A DNA stretch of 64,000 nucleotides, from assembly GCF_902859935.1 (NCBI RefSeq), contig NZ_CADIKI010000003.1, forward strand, positions 248,001 through 312,000. Reading direction: 5' to 3'. How positions within the stretch are numbered: position 1 is the stretch's first letter; every line of letters begins with the position of its first letter. The notes beneath the pieces are model-generated. The model searched no databases. It saw nothing but the letters and a program-made list of their open reading frames with translations, and was not told the DNA's origin. This DNA comes from Paraburkholderia fynbosensis. GTDB lineage: Bacteria; Pseudomonadota; Gammaproteobacteria; Burkholderiales; Burkholderiaceae. Positions 1-8,701 of this stretch are shown here, piece after piece. A program made the translations under genes and the position numbers.

Positions 1-1082
1 GCTTTCTGGTTTCACTGCTGATCACGCTGTTGATCGTGCGCTATGCGCATCTGCATGAAAAATTGTCCACCGATACCGATCTGGCCGGCGTGCAGAAATT
101 CCACGTGCGGCCGGTGCCGCGCATCGGCGGGACCGGGATACTGCTCGGGCTGATTGCCGCGGCGGTGCAGTTGCATCGTGCGTATCCGGCCGTGTCGGGC
201 GGCATTCTCGGCCTGGTCGCGTGCGGCATGCCGGCGTTCGGCTCGGGTCTCGTCGAGGATCTGACCAAGCGCGTGTCGCCGCTCGTGCGCCTCGTCTGCA
301 CGATGGTGGCCGCCGCGCTCGCTTTTTTCCTGCTCGATATCGCGGTCACGCGCATCAGCGTGCCGCCGCTCGACTTTCTGCTCTCGTACGCGGTGGTCTC
401 TTTCGCGGTCACGGTGCTGGCCGTTGCGGCGCTCGCCAACGCGATCAACATCATCGACGGCTTCAACGGCCTTGCGTCGATGGTCGCATTCATGATGTTC
501 GCGTCGCTCGCCTACGTGGCGTTCCAGGTTCATGATCCGATCGTGCTGTCCGCGTCGTTCATGATGATGGGCGCGGTGCTCGGCTTCTTCATCTGGAATT
601 TTCCGGCGGGGCTGATCTTTCTCGGCGACGGCGGCGCGTACTTCATCGGCTTCATGCTCGCCGAACTGTCGATCATGCTGGTGATGCGCAATCGCGACGT
701 GTCCGCGTGGTATCCGGTGCTGCTGTTCATGTATCCGATCTTCGAGACGTGCTTCTCGATCTACCGGAAAAAGTTCATTCGCGGCATGTCGCCGGGCATT
801 CCCGACGGCGTGCATCTGCATATGCTCGTGTATAAGCGGCTGATGCGCTGGGTGGTCGGCACGCGCACCGCGCGCGAACTGACGCGGCGCAATTCGCTGA
901 CTTCGCCGTATCTGTGGCTGCTATGTCTGATCGCGGTCGTGCCGGCCACGCTGTTCTGGCGGCATACGCTGCATCTGTTCTGCTTCGTTGTGGTGTTCGC
1001 GGCGACTTATGTGTGGCTGTATGTGAGCATCGTGCGCTTCAAGTCGCCGCGGTGGATGGTGGTGAGGAAGGGGAAGCGGTAA
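1..1082 (+). CDS. MraY/WecA-family sugar-1-phosphate transferase (5' end cut by window edge)
   Basis: Polytopic membrane enzyme of the polyprenyl-phosphate sugar-1-phosphate transferase family, which loads the first sugar phosphate onto undecaprenyl phosphate at the cytoplasmic face. The frame is open from base 3, before any clear start, so the N-terminus lies outside the window. Family landmarks are visible: an IIDGFNG loop near visible residue 150, FLGDGG near 205 and a His-rich DGVHLH loop near 270, all between hydrophobic segments. It ends at a hairpin terminator and faces the WbiI-like gene. A second family member (WbiH-like) lies 2 kb downstream, so this one may act on another sugar or another glycan. 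Family assignment is secure; the sugar is not known. Confidence 0.85.
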   Translation, partial: FLVSLLITLLIVRYAHLHEKLSTDTDLAGVQKFHVRPVPRIGGTGILLGLIAAAVQLHRAYPAVSGGILGLVACGMPAFGSGLVEDLTKRVSPLVRLVCTMVAAALAFFLLDIAVTRISVPPLDFLLSYAVVSFAVTVLAVAALANAINIIDGFNGLASMVAFMMFASLAYVAFQVHDPIVLSASFMMMGAVLGFFIWNFPAGLIFLGDGGAYFIGFMLAELSIMLVMRNRDVSAWYPVLLFMYPIFETCFSIYRKKFIRGMSPGIPDGVHLHMLVYKRLMRWVVGTRTARELTRRNSLTSPYLWLLCLIAVVPATLFWRHTLHLFCFVVVFAATYVWLYVSIVRFKSPRWMVVRKGKR

Positions 1083-1085
1083 GCG

Positions 1086-1110
1086 GAAAAAGGCGCAGGG
1101 CGCCTTTTTC
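1086..1110. terminator. Bidirectional hairpin terminator
   Basis: GAAAAAGGCGC and GCGCCTTTTTC form a perfect 11-bp stem around a 3-nt loop, with A and T runs at the two ends. It lies 3 bp after the stop of the first gene and between two convergent genes, so it can serve both strands. Confidence 0.85.
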
Positions 1111-1154
1111 TTTATGTGTATCTCTGAGCGATTACGAAGCTGCCGCCGCCTTCG

Positions 1155-3035
1155 CTACGACGCCCGCGTCACCGGCGTCACGCTGCGCAGTGCGGTAGCC
1201 GTGGCCGGCTGATATTCGGGCACCCAGCGGCGCAGATCGCGGCGCACTTCATCGTCCGACGGCACGCGGTGCTGCATCAGCCACGGCAGCAGATTGTCGA
1301 TCATGGAGTCGGGCACTGCGCGCGCCCGCGCGATGCGCAACTTCGGATGCGGTGTGCGCGTGGTCGTTTCATCATCGGCCAGCAGTTCTTCGTACAGCTT
1401 CTCGCCGGGACGCAACCCGGTGAACACGACGCGAATCTGCTCTTCGGTAAAGCCATACAGACGGATCAGATCGTGCGCGAGATCGGCGATGCGCACCGGC
1501 TTACCCATGTCGAGAATGAAAATTTCGCCGCCGCGTCCCATGCTCGAGGCCTGCAACACCAGTTGCGACGCCTCCGGAATCGTCATGAAGAAGCGGGTGA
1601 TCTCCGGGTGCGTGACCGTGACCGGACCGCCGCGCGCAATCTGCTCCTGGAACTTCGGAATCACGCTGCCGGCGCTACCGAGCACGTTGCCGAACCGCAC
1701 CGTTTCGAATTGCGTGCGCCGCGAGCCCTGCGCCTGCAGCGCTGAGCAGGCCATCTCCGCGAGACGCTTGCTCGCGCCCATCACGTTGGTCGGGTTGACG
1801 GCCTTGTCGGTGGAAATCAGCACGAAATGGGCGACGTCGTGGCGGATCGCCGCGCGCCCCACGCGATAGGTGCCGAGCACGTTGTTGCGCACGGCCTGCC
1901 ACGTGTTCACCTCTTCCATCAGCGGCACGTGTTTGTAGGCCGCCGCATGAAACACGATATGCGGACAGTAGCGCGCCATCACCTGATCGAGCAGCAGCGA
2001 GTCCTTCACGTCGCCGATGATCGGCACGACCGACACTTCCGGATACTTGTCGCGCAGCTCTTCGTTCAGCCGATAGATCGAGAATTCGGAGATGTCGAAC
2101 GCCACCAGCTGCACCGGACCGAAGCGCAGGATCTGCCGGCACAGTTCCGAGCCGATCGAGCCGCCCGCGCCGGTCACCATGACGACGCGGTTCTTCAGCA
2201 GCGCTTCGACGTGTTCCGTGTCGATCGTCACCGGATCGCGGCCAAGCAGGTCTTCGAGATCGATCTGACGCACCCGCGACAGAAACGCCTGGCCCTGCGT
2301 CAGCGGCGTGAGCGCGGGCAGCGTCATCGCCCGCACGCCCGCGCGCACGCACAGCGTGGCGATGCGCCGGTGCGCTTCGACGGAAGCGGACGGCACCGCG
2401 ATGATGACGTGCTCCACTTTCAGTTCGGCGGAAATTTTCTGCAGATCGCTGATCGCGCCGAGCACGCGATAGCCATAGATTTCGCGGCCTTGTTTGACCG
2501 GATCGTCGTCGAGCAGTCCCGCGAGGCGCCATTCGCCCGAGCGCTTCAGCTCGCGCACGAGGTTCGCGCCGGCGTTGCCCGCGCCGAGCACCAGCACCGG
2601 CTTGCCCTGCCCGACCAGACCGCCGTAGCGATAGAACTCCTTGGCCGCGCGATAGAGCGCGCGCGAGCCGCCCATCGTGAGGAACAGCAGCATCGGCGAG
2701 ACGATCAGCACGGAGCGAGGCACCACGGGCGCCGGCTGCAGTAGCGCGGAGCCGATCACGACGAACAGCGCACCGACGCCAATCGCCTTCGCGATACGCA
2801 CGAGATCGGGCAGGCTGGCGAACACCCACATGCCGCGATAGAGCCCGTAGCTGCGGAACATCACCGCGTAGATCAGCAGCACCCACACGAGCGCGTGCAG
2901 ACCGCTCGACCAGAACGCGGCGGGCACCGGACCGTTGAAACGGATCACGTACGCCAGCATCCAGGCCAGAGCCACCGCGCACAAGTCGAACGCAAACGCA
3001 CTGAACGAAAGCCATCGGGCTTTAAATCTTTTCAT
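1155..3035 (-). CDS. wbiI: WbpM/CapD-type nucleotide-sugar 4,6-dehydratase (WbiI-like)
   Basis: Inner-membrane nucleotide-sugar dehydratase/epimerase of the FlaA1/CapD/WbpM family; such enzymes convert UDP-GlcNAc to 4-keto-6-deoxy sugars used for QuiNAc or FucNAc. Four hydrophobic segments lie in the first ~120 residues. A first Rossmann-like motif GAGNAGANL is near residue 150 and the catalytic SDR domain starts with TGAGGSIGS near 288. The active-site region STDKA...MGASK near 407-421 has Met in place of the usual SDR Tyr, as in WbpM. The length of 626 aa is normal for the family. The gene is 11 bp downstream of the WbiH-like transferase on the same strand, matching the wbiG-wbiH-wbiI order known from Burkholderia O-antigen loci. 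Confidence 0.9.
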   Translation of the reverse strand: MKRFKARWLSFSAFAFDLCAVALAWMLAYVIRFNGPVPAAFWSSGLHALVWVLLIYAVMFRSYGLYRGMWVFASLPDLVRIAKAIGVGALFVVIGSALLQPAPVVPRSVLIVSPMLLFLTMGGSRALYRAAKEFYRYGGLVGQGKPVLVLGAGNAGANLVRELKRSGEWRLAGLLDDDPVKQGREIYGYRVLGAISDLQKISAELKVEHVIIAVPSASVEAHRRIATLCVRAGVRAMTLPALTPLTQGQAFLSRVRQIDLEDLLGRDPVTIDTEHVEALLKNRVVMVTGAGGSIGSELCRQILRFGPVQLVAFDISEFSIYRLNEELRDKYPEVSVVPIIGDVKDSLLLDQVMARYCPHIVFHAAAYKHVPLMEEVNTWQAVRNNVLGTYRVGRAAIRHDVAHFVLISTDKAVNPTNVMGASKRLAEMACSALQAQGSRRTQFETVRFGNVLGSAGSVIPKFQEQIARGGPVTVTHPEITRFFMTIPEASQLVLQASSMGRGGEIFILDMGKPVRIADLAHDLIRLYGFTEEQIRVVFTGLRPGEKLYEELLADDETTTRTPHPKLRIARARAVPDSMIDNLLPWLMQHRVPSDDEVRRDLRRWVPEYQPATATALRSVTPVTRAS

Positions 3036-3046
3036 TGCGCAGAACC

Positions 3047-4075
3047 TCAGGATTGCCCGGAACGGGGCGCGCGGCGCCGCCAGCGGCGATCAATGCACAG
3101 CCCGGCGACCGCCAGCACGGCAGCCCAAACGACGACAACCAGCCATTGATACAGGACGGCAAATTGTAGAGCCGATATAGCAAGCATTATGCCCGCCGCC
3201 ATGAACAAATACCAAACCCATGCCGTCGACGCGTGTCCCAAACCGGACTGCACCAGTCTTTGATAGTAGTGTTCGCGGTGCGCTTCCCAAAATTTTTCAC
3301 CGCGCAGCAGGCGTTTGAGCAGCGTCACCGACGCATCGCCGATGAACGGCGCGAAGCACAGCGCGGGAAACCACACTGGCCACACGCCTTCGCGCCAGCC
3401 CCAGTAGCCGAGCGCGCCGGCGAGGTAGCCGAGCGGGATCGATCCGGCGTCGCCGAGAAAGATGCGCGCGGGGTGGAAATTGAACAGCAGGAAGCCCGCC
3501 GCTGCCCCGGCCACCACCACGCTGGCCAAGGCGAGCGCGACGTCGGGATGCGCCGCGGGGCCCGTCGGCAGGGACGCGGCGATTGCATAGCCGCCGAAGC
3601 CGAACAGCGCCATGCCGCCGGCCAGCCCGTCCGAGCCATCCATGAAGTTATACAAATTGACCAGCCAGACGAGCAAAACCGCCATGGCCGCCAGTGCCCA
3701 CCAGGGCACGTCGGCGGGGTAGACGGCGACCAGCGCCGCCACCGCCGCCGCGTGGCCGCCGAAGCGCACTCGCGCGGGCAAGCCGCGGCGGTCGTCGATC
3801 TGCGACAGCGCGGCAAGCAGCGCCGCGGCCAGCGCGGGCAGCCAGAGCGACGGCGCGACCAGCCAGATCAGCGCCACGCTCACCGGCACGATGCCCCAAC
3901 CGCCGACGCGCGGTGTCGGCCGGGTGTGCAGCGAGCGGTCGTTGGGGATGTCGGTGGCGAGCCGCCACGCGAGACCGCTTCTGAGGAGTGCCCACAGAAT
4001 CGCCGCGCACGCGCCCAGCGCGAGCGCGCCGCACAGCAGCAGATGGACCACCGGGTTGGCGGAAAGTGAAGACAT
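3047..4075 (-). CDS. wbiH: WbiH-like undecaprenyl-phosphate sugar-1-phosphate transferase
   Basis: MraY/WecA-family integral membrane transferase expected to start O-unit synthesis by moving a GlcNAc/QuiNAc/FucNAc-type sugar phosphate to undecaprenyl phosphate. About ten hydrophobic segments are visible, with NFMDGSDG near residue 145, FLGDAGS near 207 and a His-containing cytosolic loop (WEAHREHYYQR) near 265. The ATG at 4075 gives 342 aa; a TTG at 4090 would add five residues, and neither has a strong ribosome site. It sits between the WbiG-like epimerase and the WbiI-like dehydratase, which would supply and use the same N-acetylated 6-deoxy sugar. It is a paralogue of the transferase at the left edge. 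Confidence 0.85.
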   Translation of the reverse strand: MSSLSANPVVHLLLCGALALGACAAILWALLRSGLAWRLATDIPNDRSLHTRPTPRVGGWGIVPVSVALIWLVAPSLWLPALAAALLAALSQIDDRRGLPARVRFGGHAAAVAALVAVYPADVPWWALAAMAVLLVWLVNLYNFMDGSDGLAGGMALFGFGGYAIAASLPTGPAAHPDVALALASVVVAGAAAGFLLFNFHPARIFLGDAGSIPLGYLAGALGYWGWREGVWPVWFPALCFAPFIGDASVTLLKRLLRGEKFWEAHREHYYQRLVQSGLGHASTAWVWYLFMAAGIMLAISALQFAVLYQWLVVVVWAAVLAVAGLCIDRRWRRRAPRSGQS

Positions 4076-4119
4076 CGGGAGCAGGTTCAATGCAGGTCAG
4101 TGCGTTCAGTTCTATGTGA

Positions 4120-5079
4120 TCAATGTGTGGAGCGATACCAGGCGGCAGTCTCCAGCAGGCCATGCTCGACGGTGTGCGGCGGATACCAGCCGAGGCACTC
4201 GCAGATATGCGAACTGTCGAGGCGCAATTCACCGACCAGCCGCTCGACCTGCGCCGAGCGTCCCGTCAGACGGCCCGCGAGCCGCAGCACGCCGACCGGC
4301 ACCGGCACGAGACGCTGCGGTGCGTGCAGTTGCGTGGCCAGCGCCCGCGCCAGTTCAGACACGCTCAGATCGCGGTTGTCGGTGACGTGGAACGTGTGGC
4401 CGGCCGCGCGCGGATCGGTGCTGCAATGCACGAGCGCGTCCGCGAGGTTATCGACGAACACGAGGCTGCGGCGCGCGGCGATCGCGCCGAGCGGCAGCGG
4501 CACGCCCCGGGCGATCGCGCCCATCAGCTGCAGGAAGTTCGCGCGCACGCCCGGGCCGTAGACCAGCGGCGGCCGCACGATCACGATCTCGAGACCCGAC
4601 TCGCGGCCGTATGCGAGCAACGCCCGCTCGGCTTCGAGCTTGGAGATGCCATAGGGATGGGACGGCGCGGGCGGATCCGTTTCCTTGATGGGCCGCCCGA
4701 TGCTGCTTTCGGCCATCGCCTTGATGCTGCTGACGAACACGAAGCGGCGCGCGCCCGCGCGACGGGCCGCGGCGGCGACGCGCAACGCGCCGTCGACGTT
4801 GGTCGCGCGATAGGCGGCGAGCGGCTCGGCGGTCGTGTCGTGCATCACGTGGACGCGAGCGGCGAGATGGATGACCACATCGCATTGGAGCGTGACGGGC
4901 CAGCGTGGCTCGATGCCCTCAAAGTCGTCCGCGTCGAGCAGCCATTCACGCACGCCTTGCGCCGCGGTCCGGGCGCGGCGTACTGCGCCGACGACCCGGT
5001 CGCCGCGCTGCAGCAAGGCTTTGGAGACCGACTTGCCGACGAAGCCGTTGGCGCCGGTGATCAGAACCGTATGACTCAT
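4120..5079 (-). CDS. wbiG: NAD-dependent sugar epimerase/reductase (WbiG-like)
   Basis: Extended SDR family enzyme acting on a nucleotide sugar in the cytoplasm. The N-terminal nucleotide-binding motif TGANGFVG is at residues 8-15, the serine step FVSSIKA near 117-123, and the catalytic pair YGISK near 143-147. At 319 aa it has the length of UDP-sugar 4-epimerases and 4-keto reductases such as WbpV/WbiG. It is the first gene of the minus-strand set leading to the WbiH- and WbiI-like genes, which suggests it reduces or epimerises the 4-keto sugar made by the dehydratase. The exact substrate cannot be read from the sequence. Confidence 0.8.
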   Translation of the reverse strand: MSHTVLITGANGFVGKSVSKALLQRGDRVVGAVRRARTAAQGVREWLLDADDFEGIEPRWPVTLQCDVVIHLAARVHVMHDTTAEPLAAYRATNVDGALRVAAAARRAGARRFVFVSSIKAMAESSIGRPIKETDPPAPSHPYGISKLEAERALLAYGRESGLEIVIVRPPLVYGPGVRANFLQLMGAIARGVPLPLGAIAARRSLVFVDNLADALVHCSTDPRAAGHTFHVTDNRDLSVSELARALATQLHAPQRLVPVPVGVLRLAGRLTGRSAQVERLVGELRLDSSHICECLGWYPPHTVEHGLLETAAWYRSTH

Positions 5080-5364
5080 GTTTTATCCACCAGGACGATC
5101 GGGTTGCGCAGCGCGGTCATGCCACGCCAGGCGGCAATTCAAACGTCAACGCCGCTGCGCGCTCACGCTTGAGGAGCTGCCAGCGCGTCCCCGGAGCCGC
5201 ACGGTCTGGCGCACGGAATGGCAAACGAAGCACGGTACAATACGGCATCTGTAGGGTCGAAGGCGGCGTACCGCTATGAGTTCAGGCCGCATATTGTAAG
5301 CGGGTTAACTCCCTGGCAAACGTTGTCGGGAAATTCGAGAGATCGAGGACATAAGCTCATATTT
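5080..5364. other. Divergent intergenic region
   Basis: About 285 bp between the WbiG-like gene (minus) and the first glycosyltransferase (plus), richer in A+T than its flanks. A TACAAT at 5236-5241 could be a plus-strand -10 box, but no good -35 box is 17 bp upstream. An open frame runs in from 5218 but its residues do not resemble the glycosyltransferase family. It probably carries promoters for both operons. Confidence 0.4.
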
Positions 5365-6333
5365 ATGAAAGTGCTGTTTGCAACGTACCCCATGGCTTTC
5401 CACACACCTGGCGGTGGAGAGATACAGTTGCTTGCGTATCGCAAACATCTTCCGGCGCACGGCGTAGAGGTCGACCTGTTCGATCCTTGGAATCCGCGCT
5501 TTCTCGAGCATGACGTCGTGCACTTCTTCTCTTGCGTCGGCGGCTCCGTGCACTTCTGCAACTTCGTCAAGCAGTTGGGCTTGCCGCTCGTCGTGTCCTC
5601 CAGCCTGTGGATCACCGAGGCGACAAGGCACCTCTATCCCGTCGACGAAATCAGGCATCAGTTCACGCTGGCCGATCGCGTGGTGGCAAATTCGGACATC
5701 GAGTGCGACACGCTCGCGCAGGTGTTCGGGCTGCCGCGCGAGAAATTCGTCACGGTCTACAACGGTGTCGAAGAAACGTTTTACGAGCCGGTGCCGGCGC
5801 AACTGTTTCGCGATCATTTCAATCTTCCCGAACCCTTCGTGCTCAACGTCGGCAATATCGAACCGCGCAAGAACCAGCTTGCGCTCATGCAAGCCATGAA
5901 GTCCATGCCGGAGCGCAAGGTGGTCCTGATCGGCCATCAGCGCGACCCCGAGTATGCGCGCGCGTGCCTCGAAGCCGGCGGCGACCAGGTGATCTATCCC
6001 GGCGTGCTGCCGCACGACTCGCCGCTGCTGCGCTCGGCCTACGCCGCGTGTGACGCGTTCTGTCTGCCGAGCACACTGGAAACACCCGGGCTCGCCGCGC
6101 TCGAAGCGCATGCGGCCGGCGCGCGCATCGCCGTCACGCAGGTCGGCTCCACGCGCGAGTATTTCGCGGATCAGGTGGCCTATCTCGATCCGGACGACGC
6201 CGCAAGCATCACGCGATCGATCCGCGAGGCGTTGACACTCGAACGCGGCACCCGCCGGCACGATCGCGATCTGCGCTGGCAGGCGGTGCTTTCTCCATTG
6301 AAAGACCTGTATGCATCGCTGTCGGTGCAATGA
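5365..6333 (+). CDS. GT4-type glycosyltransferase
   Basis: Cytoplasmic retaining glycosyltransferase of the GT4 (GT-B fold) type. The N-terminal domain opens with KVLFATYP and a Gly-rich acceptor loop (GGGEIQLL near residue 18). The C-terminal domain has NVGNIEPRKNQ near 165 and the nucleotide-sugar E-x7-E region LETPGLAALE near 235-245. The frame is open from 5218, but the ATG at 5365 gives a 322-residue protein that aligns end to end with the 325-residue paralogue at 12455, so that start is preferred. First gene of the plus-strand O-antigen transferase block. The donor sugar is unknown. Confidence 0.85.
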   Translation: MKVLFATYPMAFHTPGGGEIQLLAYRKHLPAHGVEVDLFDPWNPRFLEHDVVHFFSCVGGSVHFCNFVKQLGLPLVVSSSLWITEATRHLYPVDEIRHQFTLADRVVANSDIECDTLAQVFGLPREKFVTVYNGVEETFYEPVPAQLFRDHFNLPEPFVLNVGNIEPRKNQLALMQAMKSMPERKVVLIGHQRDPEYARACLEAGGDQVIYPGVLPHDSPLLRSAYAACDAFCLPSTLETPGLAALEAHAAGARIAVTQVGSTREYFADQVAYLDPDDAASITRSIREALTLERGTRRHDRDLRWQAVLSPLKDLYASLSVQ

Positions 6334-6540
6334 CGTTCGGGCTTGGCTCAAATAAATCCGCCGTGCGTATCCGGCTTCCACGGCGGCCAGGCGGCGATGA
6401 GCCACTATTCGAATTGACCTGAGAGGAGAGTTCGCCAAGCAACATCGTACCCGTGCCGTTCGACATTGCCCTCTCGATGCTGGCCACATGCCCGACAATG
6501 TCGTCCATCATAGATATATAGCCAAAGCTCCTCATTCAAC

Positions 6541-8697
6541 ATGAAACTTGAACTGCAACCACTCAATAACGTTGAAGTATTCTCGGGTGACGAATACCAA
6601 TGGAACGCAACGACAAACGATCCGCAGTTTGCCATTGCGGGTTGGGAGCACATGCGTGGACGCACCGTACATCTGTCTTTTACGCTAGCAACGGGCAAGG
6701 CGCCGAAGACGCCATGCATGCTGTATGTCGACAAGGGCGACGGCATGTCGGAACAGGGTGCGGTCTGGCTCCGCGCAGACGCCAACGACCATGTGGACCA
6801 GAGCATCTCGTTCCCGTGGACGCTGCGTGCGGTGCGCTTCGATCCGCTCGCGTTTCCCGGACCGTTCTCGCTGAACGACTTCGCGCTGGTGGTCGACGAA
6901 AACTCGTTGCCGTTCGGTGAAGCGGACGAGGCCGCACTTGCCCAGGCCGACGCGGTGGCCGCGCTCGGCACCCCGCTGCCGGCTACCTACGAGAACTGGA
7001 TTGCGATCAACGAGGTGGCGGCGGAACGCTATCCGAGTCTGATGGAGGCCGCGCGCGAGTGGCAGCGCCAGCCGCTCATCAGCCTCGTGATGCCGACGTA
7101 CAACTCGCCGGCCGAGTATTTGCGCAAGGCCATCGATTCGGTGGTCGATCAGATCTACACGAACTGGGAACTGTGCATCGCGGACGACAGGTCCACGCAG
7201 CCCCACGTGAAGGAAATTCTCGACGAGTACGCGGCGCGCGACCCCCGCATCAAGATCATCTACCGCACGGCCAACGGTCATATCAGCGCGGCGAGCAATA
7301 GTGCGCTGGCGTTGGTTAGCGGCGAATACACCGGCCTGCTCGATCACGACGACGAGTTGCATCCGCTGGCGCTGTACTACGTGGCGGAGTTGATCGAGCG
7401 CGAGCCGCAAGCCGCGTTGATCTACAGTGACGAGGACAAGGTCACGATCGAAGGCAAGCGCTACGATCCGTATTTCAAGTGCGATTTCAATTACGACCTG
7501 TTCCTCAGCCAGAACATGATTTCGCATTTCGGCGTCTACAAGACCGCCGTGCTGCGGCAGGTCGGCGGCTTCCGCGAAGGCCTGGAAGGCTCGCAAGACT
7601 ACGATCTTGCGCTGCGTGTCATGGAAGCGGCCGGCCCGCAGGCCATCCACCATATCCCGCGCGTGCTGTATCACTGGCGTGTGCTGCCGGAAAGCACCGC
7701 GTCCGGCGCGGAAGCGAAGCCCTACGCGACGATCGCCGCGGCCCGCGCGGTCCAGGAGCACCTCACGCGCAGCAAAATCGCCGGGACGGTGCAATCCGCT
7801 GACGACGCGGTGATGTACCAACGGATCGTCTACGCGTTGCCCGAACAGGAGCCGCTGGTCGAAATCATCATTCCGACGCGCGACGCGGCGGGCCTCGTCA
7901 AGCAGTGTGTCGACTCCATCAAGGAGCGCACCACGTACCAGAACTATCTGATCACGATCATCGACAACGGCTCGGTCAAGCCCGAAACCTTCGAGCTGTT
8001 CAAGAGCTACGAAGGCGACGCGCGCATTCGCGTGGTGCGCGACGACTCGCCGTTCAACTACTCGGCGCTCAACAACCGCATTGCGCTGGCGAGCAAGGCC
8101 GAGTTCGTCTGTCTGCTGAACAACGACATCGAAGTGATCACGCCGCAATGGCTGAGCGAACTCGTTTCGGTCGCGCTGCAAGACAACGTGGGCGCGGTGG
8201 GCGCGAAACTGCTCTACCCCGACGACACCATCCAGCATGCCGGCGTGTATCTCGGCATGGGTGGGCTGGCCGGCCACGGCCACAAGTACCTGCCTCGCAA
8301 TGCGCCGGGCTACTTCTGCCGGGCGGTGCTGCGCAATGCAGTCAGCGCGGTCACTGCGGCGTGCCTCGTGATCCGCACGAGTATCTACCGTGAAGTGCGC
8401 GGACTCGACGAGGGTCTGGTCATCGCCTTCAACGACGTCGATTTCTGCCTGCGCGTGCGCGACGCCGGCTACCGCAACGTGTGGACCCCGTTTGCCGAGT
8501 TGTACCACCACGAGTCCGCTTCCCGCGGCTATGAAGATACGCCCGAGAAGATGGCGCGCTTTGTCGAAGAAATCGAGTTCGTGAAGAAGCGCTGGGGCGA
8601 TGCCTTGTGGAACGACCCGTTTTACTCGCCCAATCTGTCGATCGACTCGACCGACTTCGTGATGACCATGAGCCCGCGTCTCGCGTGCCATCAATAA
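6541..8697 (+). CDS. Two-domain GT2 glycosyltransferase with N-terminal accessory domain
   Basis: Bifunctional-looking inverting glycosyltransferase of 718 aa. Residues ~1-140 form a domain without GT motifs, rich in predicted beta strands. The first GT2 domain starts near residue 178 (SLVMPTYNS) with an Asp cluster LDHDDE near 266. The second starts near 439 (EIIIPTRDA) with the metal-binding LLNNDIE near 524 and a catalytic-type region FNDVDFC near 626. Tandem GT2 domains usually add two sugars or build a disaccharide repeat. The next gene starts 4 bp after the stop, so the two are co-transcribed. A gap of 207 bp separates it from the upstream transferase. Sugar specificity is not evident. 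Confidence 0.88.
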   Translation: MKLELQPLNNVEVFSGDEYQWNATTNDPQFAIAGWEHMRGRTVHLSFTLATGKAPKTPCMLYVDKGDGMSEQGAVWLRADANDHVDQSISFPWTLRAVRFDPLAFPGPFSLNDFALVVDENSLPFGEADEAALAQADAVAALGTPLPATYENWIAINEVAAERYPSLMEAAREWQRQPLISLVMPTYNSPAEYLRKAIDSVVDQIYTNWELCIADDRSTQPHVKEILDEYAARDPRIKIIYRTANGHISAASNSALALVSGEYTGLLDHDDELHPLALYYVAELIEREPQAALIYSDEDKVTIEGKRYDPYFKCDFNYDLFLSQNMISHFGVYKTAVLRQVGGFREGLEGSQDYDLALRVMEAAGPQAIHHIPRVLYHWRVLPESTASGAEAKPYATIAAARAVQEHLTRSKIAGTVQSADDAVMYQRIVYALPEQEPLVEIIIPTRDAAGLVKQCVDSIKERTTYQNYLITIIDNGSVKPETFELFKSYEGDARIRVVRDDSPFNYSALNNRIALASKAEFVCLLNNDIEVITPQWLSELVSVALQDNVGAVGAKLLYPDDTIQHAGVYLGMGGLAGHGHKYLPRNAPGYFCRAVLRNAVSAVTAACLVIRTSIYREVRGLDEGLVIAFNDVDFCLRVRDAGYRNVWTPFAELYHHESASRGYEDTPEKMARFVEEIEFVKKRWGDALWNDPFYSPNLSIDSTDFVMTMSPRLACHQ

Positions 8698-8701
8698 CGC
8701 C

